From NCBI GenBank assembly GCA_033557465.1, contig CM066033.1:1359203834-1359267833 (forward strand): a stretch of DNA of 64,000 nt, in the 5' to 3' direction. Numbering within the stretch: position 1 is the first letter of the stretch; each line of letters opens with the position of its first letter. This DNA comes from Ichthyophis bannanicus. Taxonomy: Eukaryota; Chordata; Amphibia; Gymnophiona; Ichthyophiidae. Of this stretch, positions 10,475 to 20,853 are shown piece by piece. Both the position numbers and the translations under genes were made by a program. The notes under the pieces are model-generated. The model saw only the letters and a list, made by a program, of their open reading frames with translations. It did not search any database and was not told the origin of the DNA.

Positions 10475-10729
10475 ACTGGGGTGGGGGATAGAATTTAAAG
10501 GAGAACATAATAATCTTGTTTGTGTTTGTATGATTGTTATTGTATGTATTATGTTTCACTTCCAAAGTGTTCAGTGAATAGGGGGTTTTGAGTCTCCTGT
10601 GAAAATCAGCTATTTCAATGATGGATCATAAGTCTTGTGAGTGCATTCCAGAGTGTCTGTGTGTGTTGTGAGTTATCTTGGCAAGTGGTGATCAAAAGTA
10701 AATTGCCAAGCCTTTCTTCCATGCAGCAA
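10475..10729 (+). other. Unassigned sequence beside the 5S-derived unit
   Basis: Nothing coding was seen. On the - strand this stretch follows the 5S-like sequence (ggaagaaaggcttggcaatt and on) and may be the body of a 5S-headed SINE, but I could not match it to a known family. Confidence 0.35.
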
Positions 10730-10834
10730 GCGTACGGCACCTGATATTGCAAGGTGCTCTTCCATCCAAGTAGTAACTAGGCTTGACTCCGCTTAGCTTC
10801 TCATCAAAGGTACTCAGGATGGCATGGCCATAGT
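10730..10834 (-). pseudogene. 5S rRNA-derived sequence (pseudogene or head of a 5S-type SINE)
   Basis: On the - strand the segment follows 5S rRNA from start to end: CTATGGCCATGCCATCCTGAG, then GAAGCTAAGCGGAGTCAAGC, AGTTACTACTTGGATGGAAG and the 3' part ending near GTACGC. About 14 bases are missing around 5S positions 26-48, and some 15-20 substitutions are present. The internal promoter A box and C box are recognisable but mutated. Lack of flanking 5S repeats and the deletion argue against a working gene. A SINE3-type 5S-derived SINE is the alternative. Confidence 0.8.
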
Positions 10835-11329
10835 TTGTGCTTCTTTAGGAGTTGAGCCCTTCCATTGGATGTGCAGTTTAGCAAGCTGCGGCATAGTTTG
10901 TGATATATTATGAAAATAGAAGTAGTTTCACGTAACCCTTTTGTTGACACAGTTTGTAAGTGAAGGTCCTTCTGTTAAGTAGCTTCATTGAAATGGTTCA
11001 AGGAGAAGCACTCTGACCTATACACCACAGTGGTGTGCTGTACCACCAGGTCACTCGGGACTTCAGTGTCCGCAAAGACCTCCCAAATCAGATTTACAAT
11101 AAAGTTCTCTATTATGCTAGTCTCTAGCCCCTCACACTTCTATAAGCTTGCAATTATGTGTGTGGTTTTCTAAGTTACTGACTGTCACAACCAGCTTTTG
11201 TATGTGAGTACAAGTGACATTTGCTTCTTTTCTTAAACTGTTATGCTCATCTTCTATTGTGGATATATCCTTTGCTCAGCGCAGCTCAGTATTGTATCTT
11301 TGCTCTGGTCATGCCCATGTCCAACTGAA
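10835..11329 (+). other. Unassigned sequence, probable intron
   Basis: No gene or named repeat recognised; short open frames here (for example 10988-11173) show no domain and no codon signal. Confidence 0.4.
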
Positions 11330-11541
11330 TTTATTTATTATTTTATTTTATTTTCTTATATATCGCGCTATTTGTCATCAGTGCGGTTTACATTGAAACA
11401 ATACAACAATTGGTCAGATATAACAGACCTATTACAAGTAACAGGAAAATTAACATGGAAGTAAACAGGGAAATCATTTATATTTCTAGAAAATACATGT
11501 TGGAGATATATAAAATCTATACAGTTAGGGTAGGTATGAGG

Positions 11542-14500
11542 TTAAAAGGATGGGGGAGGGGAAGGGGTGTTTAGGTGTTTGAAGTGTGCCATGAAAAGGT
11601 GGTGTTTAAGGGCTTTTTTGAATTGTTTGATATCTTTAATTGCTCTGATATTGGGAGGGAGTTTGTTCCAACATCTAGGAGCATAATTCGAAAAAGTCCT
11701 ATTGATGGATGATTGATTAGCTTTTAAGGAAACTTTTGGTATAAGTAGTGTGTCAACAGCTGGAGATCTCCTGGACCTGTTATTTGTTGTGTGTATGATG
11801 AGATCAGAGATGGAATCTAGAGAAATATTATTGAAGGCCCTAAAGGTGGTAAGGATGGCCTTATATTGGATTCTACAGTTTATTGGTAACCAATGAAGCT
11901 TCTCTAGAATGGGGGAAATATGCTCACACTTTGATGATCCGCAGAGGACATGAGCAGCTGCGTTCATGGCTAATTGTAGAGGATTAATAGTTATATTTGG
12001 TAAGCCATGGAGTATTATGTTAGCATAATCAAAGTGCGGCGTAACTAGAGCTTGAAAGATGGTGCGGAAGTCACCAGACTTCATCATAGGTCTCAGATGA
12101 CGAAGGGTTTTTATCTTGAAGTAAACGGCCTTTACGGTGCATTTTATATGTTCCTTGAAGTCTAACCTTTGATCCAGAATTACTCCTAGATATCGAATAT
12201 TTGATTTGACTGGGAGATCAGCATCTCTGACTTTTAGAATTGATGGAGGGGAGAAAGATTTATTCCTTGTGATTATTAGAACCTCTTTTTTAAGTTAATA
12301 CGGAGGTTTTGAGAGAGAAGCCAATCAGTTATTGAATTAAAACAGTTGATTAGCACTGTATAGTTTGGGTATGATACAGATATTGGTGAGAATAATAGCA
12401 CATCATCCGCATACATAAGGCAGGATATACCAAAAGAGCGTGCGATGTCACAGATTGGCTGCATATAGATGTTGAACAGCAGCGCAGACAAGGAGGAGCT
12501 TGTGGAACACCTTGTTTCTGCTGAAAGGGATTTGAAGTAGCATTACCAATACGAACTTGTTGTAATCTACCTTCCAGGTAGGATTTGCACCAGTCCCAAG
12601 CACGGTTCTTGATTCCCTTCTCATGAAGTCGCTTTAGTAGTTGTATGTGATCCACAGAATCGAACGCAGCAGCTATATCAAGAAATATTAGAGCAAAGCC
12701 ATTTTTCAGATTGTTAATGCCGTTGATAAGTGTATTGATTAATGTTGTTAGGAGAGTTTCTACACCGTGGGCTTCCCTGAATCCATGTTGACATGGATCT
12801 AAAGGGGAAAATGAGTCTATATGCTGTTGTATCTACCTGAGAGTTAATTTCTCAAGAATTTTGGCTAGAAATGGGATACTAGAGATTGGACGGTATGAGT
12901 CCTCCTTTGGGTCAAGCTGGTTGTTTTTCAGCAGTGGTCGGATGGATGGATGTTTGAGAGCATCTGGGAAGACACCAGATTCAAATGACAGCTTCGCTAT
13001 GTTAGCTATAAAAGGGCTGAGTTCTGTGCGCATAGATCTTATCCAGTGTGCTGGGCATGGGTCAGATGGTGAAGTAGTCGTGTTGATGGAGGTAATAACT
13101 TCATTTATGGTTTTTACAGAGGGTGGTGAGAGGTTGGTGATTGAAAACTGCGGAAGGGAAGTTTGGACAGGTTCATGTAATGATGTAGTATTTGTTTTTA
13201 TTGATTTGGATTGGATGTAGTTCGCATAGGCTTGGGGCTGAATCCCTTCTTGTTGTGGCGGAGATGGTTGATTGATAAAGGACTTTACTAGATTAAATAA
13301 GTCTCTTGGTTTATTCAGAGAGCGGCTGAGGATATCAGCATGGTATTCTTTTCTCTTAGCCCAAATTGATTCACGATGTTGTTTAAGATGTTCTAAGTAG
13401 GTGGTTTGGTCAGAGGAATTACGTGTATTTCTCCATTTTCTCTCAAGCTTTCTGAGGTGGAGGAGAGAGGTACGTAGTTCATGTGAGAACTATGGGGCAG
13501 ATTGTTTTTTAGTAACTCGGTTGTCAGATGTTGACTTTTTGATCAAGGCTGGGAGTTGCGAGTATGAGGAGAGGGTATTGTTCCAGTTATTTACAATATC
13601 ATTGAGATTATCTGATAGTTTGGCAAGCTTTGGGATAGCATGGTTTTTGAAGTCATCACTGTCTAGTTGTTTGAATCTTGTAGATCTTTTGCATCCAGTT
13701 GAGTTTAGACAGTAGACTGTGGATTGATATGCTGGTATCTGAAAAGTTATTAGGTTATGGTCAGACCATGGGACAGGGGTAATAGAGAGATCAGTTTTGT
13801 TCATCATAATCATGTCATGTTGAGGGATAAAGATTAGGTCCAAGAGGTTCCCACTTTGATGGGTGGGATTAGCCACTACTTGTTTGTAGTTGAGGTCAGA
13901 CATTGCTTCTAAGAAAGACTTGGCTAGGGTAGGTTGAGTAGAAGCCAGATTAAAGTCGCCTAATAACCAGTTTGGTTTAGAGGGGTTTTCTGGGTTACAG
14001 GCTAGGTCAATGATGTCTGAAAGTTCATCAGAGACAGCATTTGGTGCTCTGTAGATTAGGTTAATGGAGTTGGATTTGTTGGTAATAGTGTGTTTAAGTG
14101 TTGTGTACTTTTGATTAAATTTATGCGATATTGTAGCACTGTTGCAAGTATTAGGACACCACCGCCTCTTCTGTGTTCTCTGTTGCAGGTGTAGATTGTG
14201 AAGTTGGGTGGAGTAAGGTGGTTTAATATTACGTTGTCTGTATTAGAGAGCCAAGTTTCAGTAACCAAAAGTATATCTAAATTGTATTTGGTTATTAGGT
14301 CTGTGATTACAGGCCATTTATTGCGTGTAGAGCGTGCATTAACAAGTGCACATTTTAGGTCTGGTTGATGTTTCGCTTTTTTGTTTTTGTCTTTGGTGGA
14401 GTTTGTAAGATCAAGAGATACATAAAGAAGATGTGATTGTCTCTTGTGATAAGTGTTTGGGAGTATGCGGTTTCGATTCGTAGAATGTTTCCTGCTTGTA

Positions 14501-14703
14501 TTGTGGATTAGATGAATTGGGTTGTAGTGATTTGTAAAAGTAGCAGAGACATGAAAAGTACAGGTTAGCGTGTAGATTAGGGTAATAGTAAATAATGAGG
14601 ATGTCATTTTGTGGTTTGAAGGGTTGTTTCTAAGTAAACAAAAGAGTAAGGGTGCAAAGTGCTTATTAGTAGATATAGTTATACAGTGGATATAGTTATA
14701 CAC
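11542..14703 (-). pseudogene. LINE-gamma ORF2: endonuclease, RT and C-terminal domain, many frameshifts
   Basis: From 14703 down: endonuclease start (VNARSTRNKWPVITDLI, DILLVTETWLSN), endonuclease end (VPWSDHNLITFQIP near 13780), RT (SYRPISSIPFLAKILEKL near 12840; WDWCKSYLEGRLQQVRIGN and QGVPQ near 12550; YADDVLLFSPIS near 12400) and the C-terminal region (FDYANIILHGLP, LEKLHWLPINCRIQYKAILT, NKLPPNIRAI). At least four frame changes make it inactive. Introns of CCNC would carry it antisense. Confidence 0.8.
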
Positions 14704-14845
14704 AGTTGTACACAGTTTTAAACAAATTGAAAGTTGTGGATGAGCAATAAAGCAAAGTGCCTTATTAGTAAATATAGTTATTCAGTAGATACAGTTATAC
14801 ACAGTTGTACATAGTTATGAACAAATTGAACGTTGTGGAGGAGAA
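14655..14845 (-). repeat. Two tandem units, period about 97, in the 5' region of LINE-gamma
   Basis: 14655-14742 and 14752-14842 are about 85 percent alike (shared blocks gttatacacagttgta, aacaaattgaa, gttgtgga). They sit just upstream of the first codons of the LINE reading frame, where tandem promoter units occur in some LINEs. A different LINE of the same type at 37663-37895 also begins with two tandem units. Confidence 0.65.
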
Positions 14846-15240
14846 TTAAGGAAATTGATATAGATTAATACAATTAATTGAAACAGCTTACAGTTTTGAG
14901 AAGAGGAAGGCTCTTGTTATTAGAATATCAGCATTGCTGCTTGGAGGATCACGATGTTTGCTGTGTTGATGTTCACTGGTTCAGGATCACAAGGATTGAG
15001 TGCTGGCTCCGGCTTAATTTTTTTTTAATTTTAATTTTGGCTTAACTTTTCATTAGTAGTTATATTACCAGCTTGTATTTGCACAAAGAGAGTTTCTGTA
15101 GTTGACTTGGTTGCTTGCTGTGACTTTGGGGAGCAGGATGCACTCAAGCATGAGTAGGAATTTTAGCTTAACTGCTTGAGCCCTGGTGCCATCTTAAAGC
15201 AATATGCATCCAGCATGGTCTGTTGCCTGCTCGATTTAGC

Positions 15241-15690
15241 TGCCTTCCATAGCTTGGGTAGACCTTTTCCCTTCAGCAGACATTGATTACACTGTGTTTC
15301 CCCATAGTAAATATTACATATAATTGTCCAAAGGCACAAAGGGTGGCTGATTATAGGTCTAGGTGGTCGGGTGCGAAGCAGAGCACATCTTACACACTAG
15401 CTGACATCACGTAACTGCCCCTCCCCTCATGAGCTAGTTTTGTTTTATTTTATTTTATTTTTTGTTGGCTACAGTGCAACAAAAGATTTTGCAGAAGTGA
15501 ACATGAATTTACTAAGCTTACAAGCGTGTTCTTGAAGTCCCAACTGGATACATCTACATCAAAAAGCTCTTTTTCCTAATTTCAGTTTTGCTGCTAAGAG
15601 TGATTTTGAAAGGTGTGAGTAAGTAATGTCAGCGTATGGGCTTGATAAGATTTGTTTAACCTGCTTTTAATGTGTTTTTTACTTAAACAG
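15241..15690 (+). other. End of the CCNC last intron
   Basis: Contains an A/T-rich run (ttttattttattttatttttt near 15440) and the acceptor site of the CCNC terminal exon (tgtgttttttacttaaacag, 15671-15690). No further exon was recognised. Confidence 0.5.
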
Positions 15691-15745
15691 TGAAGGAGAA
15701 CAGGGTCCAAACGGGAGCCAGAGTTCAAGCTACAGTCAGTCTTAA
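15691..15745 (+). CDS. CCNC: Cyclin C, terminal coding exon
   Basis: A pyrimidine-rich acceptor (tgttttttacttaaacag) precedes an exon whose translation, after a split Ser codon, is EGEQGPNGSQSSSYSQS followed by TAA at 15743-15745. From memory the human cyclin C C-terminus differs from this only by Asn for the first Ser of SSS. Cyclin C is the partner of CDK8/CDK19 in the Mediator kinase module in the nucleus; this tail lies beyond the cyclin boxes. The exon starts in phase 2 (AG|T). The preceding exon, expected to end in a Pro/Lys-rich stretch, was not found in 1-15690, so the last intron is at least 15.7 kb and filled with mobile elements. Confidence 0.93.
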
Positions 15746-17838
15746 GACATTCCAATAGATTTTACAATGGACCACTTTGGATCATGGTGCACCAGAACTT
15801 TTCTTGAAGCTAAAGAAACAGACATGGGGAAGGAGTGGGCTTTCAATAAAAGTTCTCATGAAAGAAAAGCAGGAATTGCGTGAGTGGCTTGTTTTGTGTT
15901 GAGTGTTTCATCGTCCTCTCCTTTCCAAGAGCTCAGTTCAGCACTGCTTTTGTGTACTGCCTCCACATGACTTCTAGTGCAAGTGGATTTCATGCTGACG
16001 ACTAGAACCCAGTATGGTTCCTCTTTCCATGTTAGAATGTGCTTTCTTTGGAAATAAGTTACAGTGATCTATTAGACAATTAAAAATAAAGTCCATTTTT
16101 TTCCTTTCCCAAAATGGTGACAACATAAACTAAAATTGTGTTTAAAAAGAACAACTTAAGCATACATTTGCTGCTGTTTTTTATGTTTTTGTTCTGCATG
16201 TTTGTTTTTATTGTGTTTTGATGATTGAAATGTGCAGTTCTTGCTATGATTCTCAGTGATCTTAAAATGGCCAAGGTGCACCCTTTTTCTTTAAGACAAA
16301 CTTGTGTAAAGCTTTGGGTGCTTTGTACCTATCCCAGAAAAACAAATATAGTAACAGGACTAAATGTGATACTCAAGTAGTGTAATATGTACAGGATTCC
16401 TCCTAAAGCGCAACTCTTCCCTCTCCATCCGTGAATGAAAACCTCTAGCCCCCAAAAAACCCACTGATGGCCATAGTTCAGACCCACATCCTTAGTCATT
16501 TAGGAACTTTGTATGTCCATTAATTGCCAGTCTGCTGATCAACACCATAGAGCATATGCTGTTGAGTACTTGGGTTTTTAGAAGCCAGTTAGCTGAAACA
16601 GAGTGCCATGATTGATCAGACAAGATCACATGACTCTAACATTCCACTTTGTATATTGCCTTGAGCCTTAAGGATGGGTGATCTTTAAAAGTACTTAAAT
16701 GAACACACACTTGTCATAGTTTAAGGGTTTCCTCACAGTAAACTACTCTAGGCTGCATGGTGTCCTATCACTGTTCTATGAGTATACAATGCCAGTAATC
16801 ATGGCTTACTCATTACCTATTTGATTCCTGAGTGAGTGAAGAACCTGCTAAGCAATTTAGATGGCCGAGTGTGTTATGCAATAAAGGAAAACAGATCCAA
16901 CATAGCACTTGATATGTTGGGCATTTACCTTGCTATTTAACTATAAGATTATACTTGGGGAAGAGCTCATTACTTGAATCGACACATGGCAAACATTCTA
17001 ATTCTTCTCCAGTGGGTGTAAATTTACAGTGACCAGCCTTTTGTATCTTGATTAGATTTCTGAATGTTAGCTTGTTAAATTGGCCTCCTTTCTAAGGAGA
17101 GTTGCTGTTTTATCTCTGCTGTTTTGCCAACCTCCTTTCTTCTCTTCCCCCACCCCTCATGTAGGCAAGGGTTCCTGCACTGTGGGAGCAGAGAGGGGGG
17201 GCAGTAGCATGCTGGTACCAAATTTCCAGAATCATTCTTATCTTGGATATTCTAAGGAGAGCACAATGCTTTGTTCACATAGCCCTGCTATTTTTGAAGT
17301 CTTTTTTTTTTCCCCAAAGCACAATGCTCATGCAGAGCCGATTTGTATGGTGCTCTAGACAATGAAGTCGATGGAGATGAATATCCTTAAAGCAGCCTGG
17401 TTGTAAGTTTCAAAATTTGACCTTAAATAAAAATCTATGTTAAAAAAAAAAAGACCATAACTGTAAAGATAGTTTTTGTGCCTACTTTAGCTGCTGTTCA
17501 TCTAAATACAAGGGGATGTCAGTAATATGGTTTATTTAAGTTGTTTCTTGCTGTGCTTAAATTCACTGTTTAACACTCCTTCATAAAACCAAAGCTTTTG
17601 AACACGCCTACTGAGGCAACTTGTGTTTTGCTCTTGCTGTCCCTAGTTCAGGACAATTTATCTTGCCCCATTTTTCGTTTTTCCTTCCTCTCTGTTACTT
17701 GAGCTCCAACTATGCAGCTCTGTCCTGCTTACTGTAATTATAACTTAGGCCTACAGTTTTAGTGATGACATTCATATTTATCATTGTTTATTTTTATATT
17801 GTAGCTCTAAAAAAGGAATAAATTGATTCCAAAAACAT
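15746..17838 (+). other. CCNC: CCNC 3' untranslated region (extent inferred)
   Basis: Follows the stop codon without any recognised mobile element. Candidate polyadenylation signals are AATAAA at 15845-15850, 16880-16885, 17426-17431 and 17817-17822. The last is followed about 20 bases later by a GT-rich stretch (tgttttgtggtgtatatttt), the best-formed site. Which sites are used cannot be told from sequence. The open frame at 17080-17358 inside it is not supported. Confidence 0.55.
17817..17822 (+). terminator. Best candidate distal polyadenylation signal of CCNC
   Basis: AATAAA with a CA-containing cleavage region and a GT-rich downstream element within 45 bases. Assignment to CCNC is by position and strand. 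Confidence 0.5.
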
Positions 17839-18599
17839 GTTTTGTGGTGTATATTTTGTAAGACCTTCCTGGTGTGATGGATTGCTCGCTAAACAAATCC
17901 TCCTCTAGGTAGCTAAAGGTACTTATTAAAACCAACCAACCAACCATATATCGCATAACACTTAAATCTGAATAACTGAGATGTTAACTATATGTGGTAG
18001 AAACTCAATATTACTTTACTATTCCACTGAAAGAAATGGTACAGTGTGGTAGTAGGTAAAGGCTAAAAGATAATAGGATGACAGAAATAAAGGGAAACGA
18101 GCTGCGTCTCTAATCCTCTTTTCTGAGAGTGGATGAAGTCTCTGAGTAAGTGAACATGGTGACTTGAAGCTTGGGATAGAGAAGAGTGTGGGGGACTATT
18201 TGAAAAAGTCTTTTTGATTTCATTAAAAAAGCAAAATTAGTTCTCTGCTTGCTTTAGAGGTTTAAAATTAATTTCTGTTAGATCCAAGTAGGCTCTAAGC
18301 AGGCAGATAGCATGCTTCAGCTGTTTTAAATTTGTTAGATTTAGATAGGCCCTTAAAAAAACAGAAGGGTGATTAGTCTTTTTTTTTCTACCCACCCTAG
18401 GCATATCACTTAATTTATAGTTCATATCCCCAATTAACAGAAAAATTTTGACACCATAGTATTTCCATCAATGAGTGATTAAGCCTTAACAGATTATGAG
18501 CAGTTCATTGAGAAGCAAACAGACAATGCCATAAAATATACCAAATAATTCCAAAGACCTTTATATTAGTTTAGATATCTCTACTCCCTTAACAACTCT
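17839..18599 (+). other. A/T-rich intergenic sequence without recognised features
   Basis: Between the presumed CCNC 3' end and the start of the nested LINE. A short near-repeat on the - strand (18250-18370, taggctctaagcaggcagat and taggcccttaaaaaaacaga contexts) is the only structure seen. Confidence 0.4.
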
Positions 18600-18663
18600 A
18601 AAATTACTAAGCTTACTAATACAAAAATGCAGACAACAGTCCAGCGGAGAGATGGGGGCATCT

Positions 18664-18820
18664 CCAGGAACAAGCAGGAATACGTCATCACATATGGGTA
18701 CGTCGGTACCGACGGAGCCCGCGCGGGAAAGCTCCCCAGCTTTTCAGATTAAAAGCTTTTGGGGCCTCCCACTGCACATGCGCGCTGCCTTCCCGCCTTC
18801 CTGAGCAGCTCTCGTCAGTT
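18664..18820 (+). repeat. DIRS-a copy 3 left inverted terminal repeat
   Basis: Inverse complement of 24089-24245, near-perfect from the CATATGGG block inward. Includes a 14-base palindrome, CGTCGGTACCGACG. The outer 35 bases differ between left and right ends and are both represented in the internal complementary region. Confidence 0.9.
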
Positions 18821-19037
18821 TCTTTTTTTCCGCGGAGCCAGCAGGTCGTGTTCCTGTCACCGCTGAAGAAATTGTTAATTTTATTGTTTTCTTTAGACCG
18901 CGTACCTGCCTTCCCCATTCTGAAACCGGTACTGCCGGTCTCTCTTTCTTTCTTTAAAAAAAAAAAAAAAAAATTTTTCTTTTCTTCAGCACAGCTTGGT
19001 ACTTTGTTAGGCCTTCAGGCCTACACAATTTCTCCTC

Positions 19038-20853
19038 ATGGAGAAGCCAGTTCCTGGTTTTAAAAAGTGTACCAAGTGCAGTGCTGTCATTCCTCTTACA
19101 GACACCCATGAATGGTGTCTTAAATGTTTAGGACCTGACCATTCCATACCGGACTGCCCATCCTGCTCCCAGATGTCGAAACGTGGATTGCAGAACCGGG
19201 CCAACAAGTTCCATGTGCTGTTTCCTTCAGAAGCATCACAGTCATCCAGGTCTTCCTCTCCGGATGGATCTCAGGTAACCAAAACTCCAGTGGGCAAATC
19301 CTCTAAAAGCAAATCTCTTTCTAAAGATCGAGAGGCTCTCAATTCTGAGTTTGAGGATTCTGCCCAGGCCAAAAAACTCCGGCGGGAGGCTCCGGCCTCC
19401 AAAGCAATCATGGGGTCACAGGTTGACATCGATGGCGCGGCCTCGACAGATCACCTGTTGTACTGCTCTGGGGTACCGGCCCATACCGGTACCGACATCC
19501 AGGCAGCAGTGGCGTCTATGGGCAATACTGTCCAAGTCATGCAGCAGGCCATTCTGGCTTTTATTAATGCTGCTACGCCCTCGGTACCGCAGCCAGCGGT
19601 ACCGGGTCCGGTTCCGGTAATGGCTTCCATACCGGAACCGAGGCCATCGTCTTCCAAACGCAGATCGGTTCCGCATGCCGGATCCGGGCTTTTGCCCGGT
19701 ACCGATCCCATACCCGGTACGCCCGATGTCGATACCGAAACGGTATGCGTATCGTGCGTTGGAAGCACATAGAGGATACTCTGCTTCTTCAGAGGATTTT
19801 AACTCCTCTGATGATTCTGATGAGTTCTCCCTTGATCTTCCTGAGGAGCCTTCTTCTCCTAACAGGAGAATGTCTCCACCAGAGGATTTGTCCTTTCAGG
19901 ACTTCATCATAGAAATGGCTAAAGGTCTTTCTATTGCTTCATCCTCTGAAAAGGAACCCAGATCAAAGAAACTGGATATTTTAGGATACTCTAAGTCTCC
20001 TAAAGAGGCAGTCACCCTGCCTATCCATGAAATCCTTCAAGAACACTTGATGGACTTATGGGAGGCTCCTCTAACATTGTCTCCTTCTTCTCGCAGGTTG
20101 GACACCATGTACCGTGTCCCCCCTTCTCCTGGTTTCCAAAAAACCCAGTTGCCTCACCATTCTATTGTGGTGAAGTCTACAATGAAGAAGATAAAGAGTA
20201 CCAAAAGGCACTCTTCTACTCCTCCAGGGCGAGAATGTAAGACTCTAGACTCTTTTGGCAGGAAAATTTTCCAGGCTACTATGCTTATAGCCAGGATTAA
20301 TTCCTATAGTCTTTACATGGGCATGTTTCTCAGTGAAATCGCTCTAAAAGTTCGGCATTTTGCCCCCTTTCTCCCTGAGGATAAGAGGGAGCAGTTCATT
20401 TCCTTGGTGAAACACCTTTTGGATATTTCAAAGTTCTCCAACAGGGCAGCTTTTGATTCCTTTGAGGGTGCTGGTAGGGCTTCGGGCATTGCTATAGCAG
20501 CCCGACGTCTTGCTTGACTCCAGGCTTCTGATCTAGAACCTTGGGTCCTAGATGGCTTAAGAAATCTGCCCTGTACAGGTGAGAACTTATTTGGTGAGGA
20601 GTGGCAAATTAAGGCCACTCAAATGGATGCAGAAAATGCCACCTTAGATAGACTTTCTAAGTCTACCTCCACTCCTGCCAAGAAGAAGTCTTTTAAGAGG
20701 CCTTATTACAAGAAGTCCAGATTTTCTACAAATACTGGCCAACAATCCTCTCAGCCTCGTTTTGCTGCTAAACGTCAGCAACCTAAACAGGCAAGGTCAA
20801 AGCCTGCGGCGTCTGCTACGCCTCAGCAGGCTCCACCCCCTCAGGGGTTTTGA
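19038..20853 (+). pseudogene. DIRS gag-like ORF1 with one frameshift and one stop
   Basis: Starts MEKPVPGFKKCTKC. A DIRS-type Cys/His motif follows (CTKC, then HEWCLKCLGPDHSIPDCPSC), then a Ser-rich and a Pro/Val-rich stretch with repeated GGTACC bases, an acidic Ser-rich region (SSEDFNSSDDSDEFSLDLPEE) and a helical C-terminal part (GRKIFQATMLIARINSY, CTGENLFGEEW). The first frame ends at 19772 and the second is open from 19675, so an indel lies near 19740-19770. A TGA at 20515-20517 falls where a Trp codon is likely (RRLA*LQASDLEPW). The frame reopens to its normal end at 20853. gag would form the particle. Confidence 0.85.

Larger units (their letters stand above)
11330..15240 (-). mobile_element. 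LINE-gamma (L2/Rex-like), long but decayed copy
   Basis: A nearly complete non-LTR retrotransposon on the - strand. The 3' tail is at 11330-11400 (A/T repeats, then gcgcgatatataag and accgcactgatgac read on the - strand). ORF2 fragments run 11542-14703, and a 5' region with tandem units at 14655-14845 follows. The 5' limit is uncertain (about 15240). The LHWLPI block and APE-type endonuclease place it among L2/CR1/Rex-type LINEs. Confidence 0.75.

Noticed and set aside
10730..10834. Functional 5S rRNA gene
   Set aside because: Deletion and many substitutions in the promoter boxes; single unit, no tandem array.
14655..14845. CRISPR-like or satellite array
   Set aside because: Only two imperfect units without constant repeat/spacer structure, in a eukaryotic LINE 5' end.
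15570..15640. A short frame reading RVILK just upstream of the CCNC terminal exon, as in the preceding cyclin C exon
   Set aside because: Only five residues match; the following residues and the splice sites do not fit, and the expected Pro/Lys-rich end is absent. Chance.
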